A stretch of DNA of 14,689 nucleotides, from NCBI GenBank assembly GCA_002314755.1, contig DCHC01000007.1, positions 1-14,689 on the forward strand, written 5' to 3'. Positions 1 to 6,365 of this stretch are shown here, piece by piece. The position numbers were made by a program, and so were the translations under genes. The DNA is from Faecalibacterium sp. UBA1762. GTDB lineage: Bacteria; Bacillota; Clostridia; Oscillospirales; Ruminococcaceae. The first letter of the stretch is position 1. The number at the start of each line of letters is the position of its first letter. A model generated the notes under the pieces. The model saw only the letters and a list, made by a program, of their open reading frames with translations, had not been told where the DNA came from and did no database searches.

Positions 1-1523
1 GTGAGCAGATGCAGGAGCTGATTGAAAACTTTTTCATCAAAATCTGGGATTTGAACAAGCTGCGCAACCATGTGCTGATTAAAACCTTCGGTAACGGAGG
101 CATAGGCGGCCCTGCGCTTACTGTGGGCGGCGTGGATGCTGACGGCTTCGATATGACCAATGACCTGACCTACATGGTGCTGGATGCCCATGTGCATACC
201 CGTCTGCCCTGTCCCTGGCTGGCTGTGCGGCTCCATGCCAACAGTCCCCGGGAGCTGAAGGTGAAAACTGCCAATGTTATCCGTCTGGGGACAGGTGAAC
301 CGAAGATTTTCAATGACGATGTAGCTATTCCCAGCATGCTGTCCTCACAGGTAGAGCTTCGGGATGCCCGCAATTATCAGGTGGTAGGCTGTGTGGAGCC
401 GGATGTTTCCGGCAAGAGCTACGGCTGGAAGGACTGCGGCCATATGAATATTGCCCGCGTGCTGGAGCTTGCCGTCAATGACGGCTATTGCTTCCACTGC
501 ACCAAAGACTGCCCCCGCTGGGAGCAGTGCGCCGGGGCAGGAAAGCGTCTTGGCCTTGCCACCGGCAGTCTGGAAACCATGCAGAGCTTTGATCAGGTGC
601 TGGAAGCCTACGACAGGCAGATGGAATACTGGTGTGACCGTCAGGTGGCTGTCCTCAATGCGGTAGACCTGGCGCATCAGCTGGTCCGTCCGCTGCCCTT
701 CCTGTCCATTCTTATGGACCGCTGTATTGAAAATGCCAAAGATGTCACCATGGGCGGTACCAAGTATAACTTTACCGGACCTCAGTGGGTTGGTATCGGT
801 ACAGCGGGCGATGGCCTTAGTACCATTCGCCAGTTGGTATTTGATGAAAAAATGGTCACGGGCAAAGAATTGCTGGATGCGGTGAAAGCCAACTGGGAGG
901 GCTATGAGGCCCTGTATGCCTATGTGAACTCGGACCATGTACATCACTATGGCAATGATGATGATTACGCCGACCGCCTGGCCAAGTTTGCGATGGACAC
1001 CTGGTGCAAACACATTGAGCGCCGGCCTAACGCTCACGGCGGCTTCTTCCAGCCCGGCGCCTACTCGGTTACCGTCAATGTGGCCCACGGCCAGAATCAG
1101 TGGGCATCCGTGGACGGGCGAAAGGCCTATGAGCCTGTTTCTGATTGTATGGGCGCTGTTCATACCAAGTGCTGCAGCCATGATGTGAGCGGTCCCTCAG
1201 CCATTTGTAAATCCGTTACCAAGCTGGACCATGCCCGCGCTACCAACGGCACCCTGCTGAACTGGAAGTTCTCTCCCAATACACTGGTGGGTGATGTGGG
1301 CCGGGATACCTTTATTGCCTTGCTGGAGGAATACATTCGCCGTAAAGGCATGCACAGCCAGTTTACCGTAGCCAATCAGGAAACCCTGCTGGCCGCCCAG
1401 AAAAACCCGGAAAACTATCGGGATCTGCTGGTTCGCGTCGCCGGTTACAGTGCCTACTTTGTTGAGCTGAACCGTGCCCTGCAGGATGACATCATCGGAA
1501 GAACCTCACTGAGTTTTGATTGA
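1..1523 (+). CDS. Glycyl radical enzyme, PFL-like, microcompartment-associated (5' end outside window)
   Basis: This is the C-terminal ~506 residues of a glycyl radical enzyme. The frame is open to the left edge, so the ATG at position 9 is internal and the true start lies upstream. Numbering from that Met, the thiyl-radical motif GCVEP has Cys128 and Glu130, and an Asp follows 14 residues after the Cys, as in diol dehydratase-type enzymes. The glycyl radical loop RVAGYSAYFV has Gly479, 25 residues before the end, and the core stretch ATNGTLLNWKF is present. It resembles CutC, propanediol dehydratase and arylacetate decarboxylase types more than true PFL. Such enzymes start radical C-C, C-N, C-O or C-S cleavage in anaerobes. 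An odd feature is the Cys cluster C161-x2-C164-x3-C168-x5-C174 right after the active-site helix, plus Cys380 and Cys388-Cys389. The neighbouring eutS and eutP imply a microcompartment substrate that yields an aldehyde. Residue +13 after the Cys is Lys, where I recall Thr in choline lyases, so I do not call it cutC. Confidence 0.93.
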   Translation, partial: EQMQELIENFFIKIWDLNKLRNHVLIKTFGNGGIGGPALTVGGVDADGFDMTNDLTYMVLDAHVHTRLPCPWLAVRLHANSPRELKVKTANVIRLGTGEPKIFNDDVAIPSMLSSQVELRDARNYQVVGCVEPDVSGKSYGWKDCGHMNIARVLELAVNDGYCFHCTKDCPRWEQCAGAGKRLGLATGSLETMQSFDQVLEAYDRQMEYWCDRQVAVLNAVDLAHQLVRPLPFLSILMDRCIENAKDVTMGGTKYNFTGPQWVGIGTAGDGLSTIRQLVFDEKMVTGKELLDAVKANWEGYEALYAYVNSDHVHHYGNDDDYADRLAKFAMDTWCKHIERRPNAHGGFFQPGAYSVTVNVAHGQNQWASVDGRKAYEPVSDCMGAVHTKCCSHDVSGPSAICKSVTKLDHARATNGTLLNWKFSPNTLVGDVGRDTFIALLEEYIRRKGMHSQFTVANQETLLAAQKNPENYRDLLVRVAGYSAYFVELNRALQDDIIGRTSLSFD

Positions 1524-1530
1524 ATACAAG

Positions 1531-1565
1531 TCAGGGGGCTGTCTCGTATTGAGACAGCCCCCTGA
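1531..1565 (+). terminator. Perfect 15-bp hairpin between enzyme and activase genes
   Basis: A 15-bp perfect inverted repeat (TCAGGGGGCTGTCTC and its complement) flanks a 5-nt loop, GTATT, beginning 8 bases after the stop codon of the glycyl radical enzyme gene. No T-tract follows, so it may act as a 3' stabiliser, a partial terminator or an attenuator rather than a classic intrinsic terminator. It would let the abundant enzyme and the catalytic activase be expressed at different levels. Confidence 0.6.
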
Positions 1566-1584
1566 CCTATCGTCAGAGCGTCCC

Positions 1585-1613
1585 TTGCATCTGCCTGACA
1601 AAAAGGGTATAAT
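1585..1613 (+). promoter_or_regulatory. Sigma-70/SigA-type promoter for the activase
   Basis: A perfect TATAAT (1608-1613) lies 17 bp downstream of TTGCAT (1585-1590), which matches the -35 consensus only in TTG. It sits after the 1531-1565 hairpin and about 45 bp before the activase start, so it fits separate transcription of the activase and possibly eutS-eutP. Confidence 0.6.
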
Positions 1614-1658
1614 GGCAACTACTCTCAGCACATCTGCTTTATTAACGGAGTGAGAATC

Positions 1659-2456
1659 ATGCTGTATCACAACAAAGCCGGCCAGCCGGTCGGCCGCATT
1701 ACCAATATTCAGCGCTATACCATCCACGATGGCCCCGGTATCCGTACTATTGTCTTCCTTAAGGGCTGCGTACTGCGCTGCCGGTGGTGCTGCAACCCGG
1801 AATCTCAGCAATGGCAGCCCCAGCTGTTGACCCTGGGCGGCAAGACCAAAACCGTGGGGCAGGATGTCACCGTCGCCCAGGTGATGGAAACGGTGGAAAA
1901 GGATTGGGCGTACTATCAGCGCAGCGGCGGGGGGGTGACCCTCTCCGGCGGCGAATGTCTTTGCCAGCCGGATTTTGCCGCAGCCCTGCTGCAGGCGGCA
2001 CAGGAGAGCGGTCTGAACACCGCCATCGAAACCACCGCCTGTGTCCCGTATGAAAACGTGCAAAAGGTGCTGCCGTATCTGGATCACTGCCTCATGGATA
2101 TCAAGCATACCGATTCCGACAAGCACAAGGCGTTCACCACTCAGCCCAACCAGCTGATCTTGCAAAATGCCCGAAAAATTGCCCGGGATTGTAACCATCT
2201 GATCATCCGGGTGCCGGTTATCCCCACCTTTAACGATACACCGGAGGAGATTGCCGCCATTGCTAAATTTGCCAACAGCCTGCCCAACGTGACCGAACTG
2301 CACCTGCTGCCGTACCACCGCCTGGGGCAGGATAAGTACGCCGGCCTTGGTAGGGAGTACACCCTTGCCCATATCGAACCCATGCCCCAGCGCAAGGTAG
2401 AACGCCTGCTGGAGGCGGCGCAGACCTCCGGTCTGCACTGTCAGATCGGCGGCTGA
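1659..2456 (+). CDS. Glycyl radical enzyme activase (radical SAM), single-cluster type
   Basis: This 265-residue radical SAM enzyme would use a [4Fe-4S] cluster and S-adenosylmethionine to abstract hydrogen from the radical Gly of the upstream enzyme. Visible motifs are HDGPGIRT (residues 23-30), the cluster-binding C37-x3-C41-x2-C44 followed by CNPES, and SGGE (96-99), typical of the PflA family. Only about 25 residues separate the cluster motif from the DVTVAQVM helix. The ferredoxin-like insert with eight further cysteines, usual in activases of diol dehydratases, CutC and arylacetate decarboxylases, is therefore absent, and the layout matches PflA. The ATG at 1659 is preferred because GGAG at 1647-1650 sits 8 nt before it. 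A GTG at 1650 in the same frame would overlap that ribosome binding site. It almost certainly acts on the adjacent glycyl radical enzyme. Confidence 0.92.
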   Translation: MLYHNKAGQPVGRITNIQRYTIHDGPGIRTIVFLKGCVLRCRWCCNPESQQWQPQLLTLGGKTKTVGQDVTVAQVMETVEKDWAYYQRSGGGVTLSGGECLCQPDFAAALLQAAQESGLNTAIETTACVPYENVQKVLPYLDHCLMDIKHTDSDKHKAFTTQPNQLILQNARKIARDCNHLIIRVPVIPTFNDTPEEIAAIAKFANSLPNVTELHLLPYHRLGQDKYAGLGREYTLAHIEPMPQRKVERLLEAAQTSGLHCQIGG

Positions 2457-2460
2457 TCTG
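2420..2460 (+). other. Two tandem hairpins at the 3' end of the activase
   Basis: GCAGAC (2420-2425) pairs with GTCTGC (2431-2436) across CTCCG. CAGATC (2442-2447) pairs with GATCTG (2455-2460) across a 7-nt loop, with the stop codon at the loop/stem junction. There is no T-tract, so termination is doubtful. They may protect or pause the transcript before eutS. Confidence 0.35.
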
Positions 2461-2604
2461 CCGCGCTTTCCTTCCCATTGATCCCTTTCCCCGTTTATTC
2501 CCTCGCGTTCTGCCGTTCACCCCTCATCAGCCCCGTCTGTCGTCGTCTCCCTTGCGATTTTTCCATACAATATCATGCATCACTGTCAGAAAGGATGTTT
2601 TATC

Positions 2605-2976
2605 ATGGCACAGCAATTGACCTTAGAGGATAAGCTTCGCATTGTACAGGAGCTGGTTCCCGGTAAACAGCTCTCCCTGGCGCACATCATCGCCAACCCC
2701 GATAAAATTCTCTACACCAAGCTGGGTTTGGATCCGGCGGTAGAATACTCCAAATCCGCTATCGGCATCATCACCATCAGCCCCTGCGAGACCGCCGTCA
2801 TCGTGGCGGATATCGCCATTAAGGCGGGCAATATTGACCTGAGCTTTGTGGATCGTTTCAGCGGCACCGTCATTATGACCGGCCTTGTGTCCGAGGTGGA
2901 ATCCGCCATGAACGCCATTGTCAACTATGTCAGCAGCACCATGGGCTTTACCGCCTGTGCCATTACCAGGACCTGA
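2605..2976 (+). CDS. eutS: BMC-domain shell protein, EutS/CutR/PduU type
   Basis: This is a 123-residue single BMC-domain protein that would form hexameric tiles in the shell of a bacterial microcompartment. Family hallmarks are the N-terminal IVQELVPGKQLSLAHIIANP segment (circularly permuted EutS/PduU type with an N-terminal beta-barrel strand), the GIITISPCETAVI strand, the VDRFSGTVIMTG strand-turn and the C-terminal GFTACAITRT. The ATG at 2605 is chosen because AAAGGATG lies about 9 nt upstream and the product then starts MAQQLTLEDK, matching the usual family N-terminus. An in-frame ATG at 2575 would add ten atypical residues. It is followed after 5 nt by the EutP-like gene, probably one transcript. 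Its presence places the glycyl radical enzyme in a GRM-type locus whose remaining shell and aldehyde-processing genes should lie left of the window. Confidence 0.93.
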   Translation: MAQQLTLEDKLRIVQELVPGKQLSLAHIIANPDKILYTKLGLDPAVEYSKSAIGIITISPCETAVIVADIAIKAGNIDLSFVDRFSGTVIMTGLVSEVESAMNAIVNYVSSTMGFTACAITRT

Positions 2977-2981
2977 GCGGC

Positions 2982-3455
2982 ATGAAAAAGATTTTACTGT
3001 GCGGTCGGTCTACCAGCGGCAAAACCACCCTTACCCAGGTTCTGCACGGCAAACAGATCGCGTATAATAAAACACAGTATGTCAAATACGGGGATGTCAT
3101 CATCGACACCCCCGGCGAATATATGGAGGACCGGCACTTAGGCTACGCCCTGGCGCTTTACTCCTACGAGGCCGACTGCATCGGTCTGGTCTGCGCCGCA
3201 GATGAGCAGTACTCTCTGTTCAGCCCCGGGTGCTGCAGCCAGGCCAACCGGGAGGTTGTCGGCATCATCACCAAGATCGAAAAGCCCGGCGCTCGGGTGG
3301 AGCTGGTGAAAAACTGGCTCAAAATCGCCGGTTGTAAAAAGATATTCTGCATCAGCTCCTATGACGGTGAGGGTATCAAAGAATTGATGGATTTTCTGAT
3401 GGAGGGCGGTCACGCCAACGCAGATTCCTTTGAAAACGCCTTGGATTTCAACTGA
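2982..3455 (+). CDS. eutP: EutP/PduV-family small GTPase-like protein
   Basis: This 157-residue P-loop protein is associated with microcompartment operons. The Walker A motif is G8-x4-G13-K14-T15 (GRSTSGKTT) and the G3 motif is D42-T-P-G45. The G4 position reads ITKIEKPG instead of NKxD, and a G5-like ISSYDGEG follows. This matches EutP/PduV proteins, whose role is uncertain: PduV has been linked to the compartment exterior and its movement, and EutP homologues have been reported as acetate kinases. It starts 5 nt after eutS with no clear ribosome binding site, which suggests translational coupling. The last codons form the left arm of an intrinsic terminator. Being last, it marks the 3' boundary of the microcompartment locus. 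Confidence 0.9.
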   Translation: MKKILLCGRSTSGKTTLTQVLHGKQIAYNKTQYVKYGDVIIDTPGEYMEDRHLGYALALYSYEADCIGLVCAADEQYSLFSPGCCSQANREVVGIITKIEKPGARVELVKNWLKIAGCKKIFCISSYDGEGIKELMDFLMEGGHANADSFENALDFN

Positions 3456-3469
3456 TTCCAAGGCTTTTT
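3438..3469 (+). terminator. Intrinsic terminator overlapping the eutP stop codon
   Basis: GCCTTGGA (3438-3445) pairs with TCCAAGGC (3457-3464) across an 11-nt loop holding the TGA stop, followed directly by TTTTT (3465-3469). It ends the microcompartment transcript. Confidence 0.85.
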
Positions 3470-3489
3470 GTCTATTTATCCGGTAGAGA

Positions 3490-3518
3490 TTGAATTTGTC
3501 CCCCGGCTGTGATATAAT
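3490..3518 (+). promoter_or_regulatory. Extended -10 promoter for the mraY-like gene
   Basis: TTGAAT (3490-3495), a 17-bp spacer and TATAAT (3513-3518), preceded by TGA in the extended -10 position (3510-3512). It lies 20 bp after the eutP terminator and about 30 bp before the mraY-like start, with a purine-rich AAAAAAGG ribosome binding site between. Confidence 0.75.
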
Positions 3519-3548
3519 AAAAGAATACTAAAACAGAAAAAAGGTGTT

Positions 3549-4511
3549 ATGATGTTAGAACCGCTCTTTTCCAATACCGCCACCCCACTGTTTTTAGGGG
3601 TGCTGGCTGCCTTTGTACTGGTGTTTGTGCTGTTAAAAACCTGCGCAGGGCTGCTGCCCCGTGACGGCGGGCGAGAGTATGCCCACAACGGTGCGCTTTC
3701 TCAGGGCAAGCCCCGGGGCGCAGGCTTTGTGTTTGTGCTGGTCTTCGCAGCGGTGTCGCTGCTGGTGTTGCCCTTTAGTGTAGAAAACCTCATCTATACC
3801 GTCCTGCTCATCGCCTCTATGATGACCGGCTACTTAGATGACGGGGCGAAAAAATCCTGGGATGAATACAAAAAGGGCGCGCTGGACCTGATTATCGCCA
3901 TTTTGCTGGCGGTGACCTACCTCAACTTTAACCCCTCCCAGATCCGGCTGGAAATCCTCAACATCACCCTCACCCTGCCGCCGGTGGTGTTCGGCATTCT
4001 GACCGTTGTTTTAGTGTGGGTCTCTATCAATGTAACCAACTGCACCGACGGGGTGGATGGACTTTCCGCCTCGGTGTCCATCGTGACCATGGGCGCGTTC
4101 TATGTCATTTTGCTGCTGCGGGGCAGGGTAGACGCCTTCGGCAGCTCCATTTTGATCTTTGCGGCGTGCCTGTTGAGCTACCTGTGGTTTAACGCCCATC
4201 CCAGTGGGCTGATGATGGGGGATGCAGGCTCCCGCGCCATGGGTCTGTTTATCGCCGTGGCTGCCCTCAAAAGCGGCAGCCCGCTGCTCTACCTGCTTTG
4301 TGCCGCGGTGCTTATCATCGACGGAGGCATGGGGCTGCTCAAGGTGTCCCTGCTGCGGTTCTTGAAAATCCGCATCCTCAAAAATGTCCGCACCCCCATC
4401 CACGACCATGTTCGTAAAAATAAGGGCTGGTCGGATACCCAGACCGTCATGCGGTTTACCGTTTTGCAGCTCGTGCTGGCGGCGGTGGCCGTCTATTTTG
4501 TCGCAGTGTAA
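3549..4511 (+). CDS. mraY: MraY-type phospho-N-acetylmuramoyl-pentapeptide transferase (divergent clade)
   Basis: This 320-residue polytopic membrane protein has about ten hydrophobic segments. It belongs to the polyprenyl-phosphate phosphoglycosyl transferases that join UDP-sugar phosphates to undecaprenyl phosphate, the first membrane step of peptidoglycan. Conserved features are LPRDGGREYAHNG and GKPRGAG near the N-terminus, the Mg-binding YLDD (D97-D98), NVTNCTDGVDGL (D167, D170), GDAGSR (D225), and TPIHDH (282-287) followed by KGWSD. TPIHDH stands where classical MraY has a TPIHHH triad. The family set is complete, so it is probably active, either as the real MraY or a paralogue acting on another UDP-sugar. 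It is not inside a division/cell-wall cluster here; it stands alone with its own promoter and a following hairpin. ATG 3549 or 3552 could be the start. Confidence 0.85.
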   Translation: MMLEPLFSNTATPLFLGVLAAFVLVFVLLKTCAGLLPRDGGREYAHNGALSQGKPRGAGFVFVLVFAAVSLLVLPFSVENLIYTVLLIASMMTGYLDDGAKKSWDEYKKGALDLIIAILLAVTYLNFNPSQIRLEILNITLTLPPVVFGILTVVLVWVSINVTNCTDGVDGLSASVSIVTMGAFYVILLLRGRVDAFGSSILIFAACLLSYLWFNAHPSGLMMGDAGSRAMGLFIAVAALKSGSPLLYLLCAAVLIIDGGMGLLKVSLLRFLKIRILKNVRTPIHDHVRKNKGWSDTQTVMRFTVLQLVLAAVAVYFVAV

Positions 4512-4521
4512 TCAAAGGCTG

Positions 4522-4545
4522 CCCGCCGTTTTGCTTTGCGGCGGG
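4522..4545 (+). terminator. GC-rich hairpin after the mraY-like gene
   Basis: CCCGCCG (4522-4528) pairs with CGGCGGG (4539-4545) across a T-rich 10-nt loop. It is followed by TTGTCTGTCATTTTA, a diffuse T-rich tail, just before the ribosome binding site of the MutS-like gene. It is probably a leaky terminator. Confidence 0.6.
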
Positions 4546-4580
4546 TTGTCTGTCATTTTATAGGAAAAGGAAGTGCCAAA

Positions 4581-6323
4581 TTGGAAAACATCAGTCTGCT
4601 TTTCCCCAAGGGCAAGCTGGACGCGCCTGTCCGTATGTTGACGGAGGAGACCGTCAACGATCTGTCCCTCAACTATATCTGTGCCCAGCTGTCCCGCAAC
4701 GCCGGGGAGCAAAACGTTATCCGCACCATCATGGTTCGCCTATGCGATGACCCGCAGGTCATCCGCTACCGGTGCGACATTTTTGAGGATGTGCTGCGGT
4801 TTCCCGTGCTGCGCCAGCGCATTGCCGAGCTGCTGGATCAGCTGGATTTTCTCAAAAGCGTGGAGCGGCTTTCCAAGGATACCGACGCCTCCAGCATCTG
4901 GCAGCTGATCAACCGCTTAAACGAGCTGGATCATTACATCGACTGCATTGCCGGTATCCGCGATTGCCTCAACGGCCTGCCCATTGCCTCTCAGGGCTTT
5001 TGCGACCTGCGCGATTTTGTGGAGGAAATCTACAACGACAGCGGCTTTGACTATCTGAAAAAGGATATCGAGTATCTGCAAAAGAATGTCTGCAAGATCA
5101 AAAGCATCACCTTGGGCGTCAATTTAGATAAAGAGCTGCGCCCGGTCAGCACCGGCATCGTCTCTATCAATAACGAACAGTATAAAGAGATGGGCATTTT
5201 ACAAAACCTGCTGGATTTCACCAAATCTAAGGAGGAAATTCACGAAGGGGTGCGGTTCACCGGCATGGCGCCCTACCATTGCCCCAAGGTCACCCAGGAT
5301 GGGGACGCTGTCGCCGGCAGCATTGCGGGCGCCACCCCCGCCGGTCAGCTGACCAAAATTGCCAAGACCCTTAATAAAGAGGATTACGGCGCTTCTCAGG
5401 CGGGCGCAAACCCCCTGATGAACAACCTGAACGTCACCGTTACCGATATGCTGCAGGGCGTGGTGCGTAACCTCAAGACCGTGTTGAACAAGTATGTCAA
5501 CATCAGCGGCTACGCCCTTTCCGCCCTCATCAGCGAGTTCACCTTTTATATCAAGTGGGCAGAGCTGGTGGATAAGCTGTTGGCAGCGGGCGCGGTGCTC
5601 ACCAAGCCGGAAATTGTGGATACTCCCCGCGCCTTCAAGGGCGAAGGCATTTACAATATGAAGCTTGCCATCCATAAGCTGGAAAACCCCGGCGAGGAGA
5701 TCGTCCAGAACGATTTGGATTTTTGCGACGAGCACCGGGTGTACATTCTGACCGGCCCCAACCGGGGCGGCAAGACCACCATCACCCAGGCGGTGGGCAT
5801 CCTGTATCTGCTGGCGCAAAACGGCATCTTTGTGCCCGGCAGCAAGGTGTCGCTCTGCCCGGTGGACAACATCTACACTCATTTTCCGGCAGATGAAAAC
5901 CAAACCGTGGATCTGGGCAGGTTAGGGGAGGAATCCAAGCGGTTCAGCGAGATCTTCGCCCGCGCCACCGTCCACAGTCTGCTGCTGCTCAACGAATCCT
6001 TTGCCACCACCTCCTTTACCGAGGGGCTGTATATCGCAAAGGATATCACCCGTTCCATGAAATACTTAGGCGCTAACGCCATCTTTAACACCCACATGCA
6101 CGAGCTGGCAGCCTCGCTGGATGAGATGAACGCCCAGCTGGACACCCCCGACCGGGCCGTCAGCCTGATCACCGGTGTGGAGGCAGGCAAGCGCTCGTAT
6201 AAAATCTCCATCGCGCCGCCCCAGGGCCTGAGCTTCGCCCAGGATATCGCCGAAAAATACGGCGTGACCTTCGCCCAGCTGCAGCAGCTGATCAAACAAA
6301 AAAAGAACGCCCCTCAGGCGTGA
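4581..6323 (+). CDS. MutS-family ATPase without mismatch-recognition domains
   Basis: This 580-residue protein carries the MutS core/clamp region (roughly residues 1-375, mostly helical) and the C-terminal ABC-type ATPase domain, but not the N-terminal mismatch-binding and connector domains of MutS1. Walker A is G392-P-N-R-G-G-K398-T, and ENQTVDLGRLGEES is the Q-loop/signature region. The Walker B position reads LLLLN471-E472-S, so the usual Asp is Asn, while the catalytic Glu remains. A late TH-x-HEL motif supplies the H-loop. This fits the small MutS-like clades of Firmicutes whose function is unproven; it should not be assumed to repair mismatches. TTG at 4581 is chosen because AGGAAG at 4568-4573 lies 7 nt upstream. 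An in-frame TTG at 4536 lies in the preceding hairpin loop. The stop codon is inside a 27-bp direct repeat. Confidence 0.85.
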   Translation: MENISLLFPKGKLDAPVRMLTEETVNDLSLNYICAQLSRNAGEQNVIRTIMVRLCDDPQVIRYRCDIFEDVLRFPVLRQRIAELLDQLDFLKSVERLSKDTDASSIWQLINRLNELDHYIDCIAGIRDCLNGLPIASQGFCDLRDFVEEIYNDSGFDYLKKDIEYLQKNVCKIKSITLGVNLDKELRPVSTGIVSINNEQYKEMGILQNLLDFTKSKEEIHEGVRFTGMAPYHCPKVTQDGDAVAGSIAGATPAGQLTKIAKTLNKEDYGASQAGANPLMNNLNVTVTDMLQGVVRNLKTVLNKYVNISGYALSALISEFTFYIKWAELVDKLLAAGAVLTKPEIVDTPRAFKGEGIYNMKLAIHKLENPGEEIVQNDLDFCDEHRVYILTGPNRGGKTTITQAVGILYLLAQNGIFVPGSKVSLCPVDNIYTHFPADENQTVDLGRLGEESKRFSEIFARATVHSLLLLNESFATTSFTEGLYIAKDITRSMKYLGANAIFNTHMHELAASLDEMNAQLDTPDRAVSLITGVEAGKRSYKISIAPPQGLSFAQDIAEKYGVTFAQLQQLIKQKKNAPQA

Positions 6324-6346
6324 CAGATCCGCTGCAGGACAGAATG
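6320..6346 (+). repeat. 27-bp direct repeat, left copy, overlapping the mutS-like stop
   Basis: An exact 27-base match to 13647-13673 in the same orientation; it begins GTGACAGATCCGCTGC and ends GACAGAATG. The TGA stop of the MutS-like gene is bases 2-4. It sits at the switch from GC-rich DNA to the AT-richer polysaccharide cassette. It could be an ancestral attachment or recombination site, or a shared leader element. Confidence 0.85.
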
Positions 6347-6365
6347 ATGAGAATGATCAAATTCA

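Noticed and set aside
345..1181. Long open frame on the minus strand inside the glycyl radical enzyme gene
   Set aside because: It is antisense to a gene with strong family motifs; GC-rich codon structure readily produces such shadow frames, and no start signal or motif is visible.
1506..2438. 310-codon minus-strand open frame opposite the activase
   Set aside because: The plus strand carries all radical SAM motifs with a promoter and ribosome binding site; the antisense product shows no known features.
6307..6321. ACGCC/GGCGT hairpin at the end of the mutS-like gene as a terminator
   Set aside because: A T-tract exists only on the minus strand, where no gene is present to terminate; the plus strand continues without T-run.
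6320..6348. GTGACA-17-AATGAT as a promoter for wzy within the 27-bp repeat
   Set aside because: The -10 match is poor, and the second repeat copy does not keep even that spacing to a -10-like hexamer, so it is not a shared promoter by sequence.
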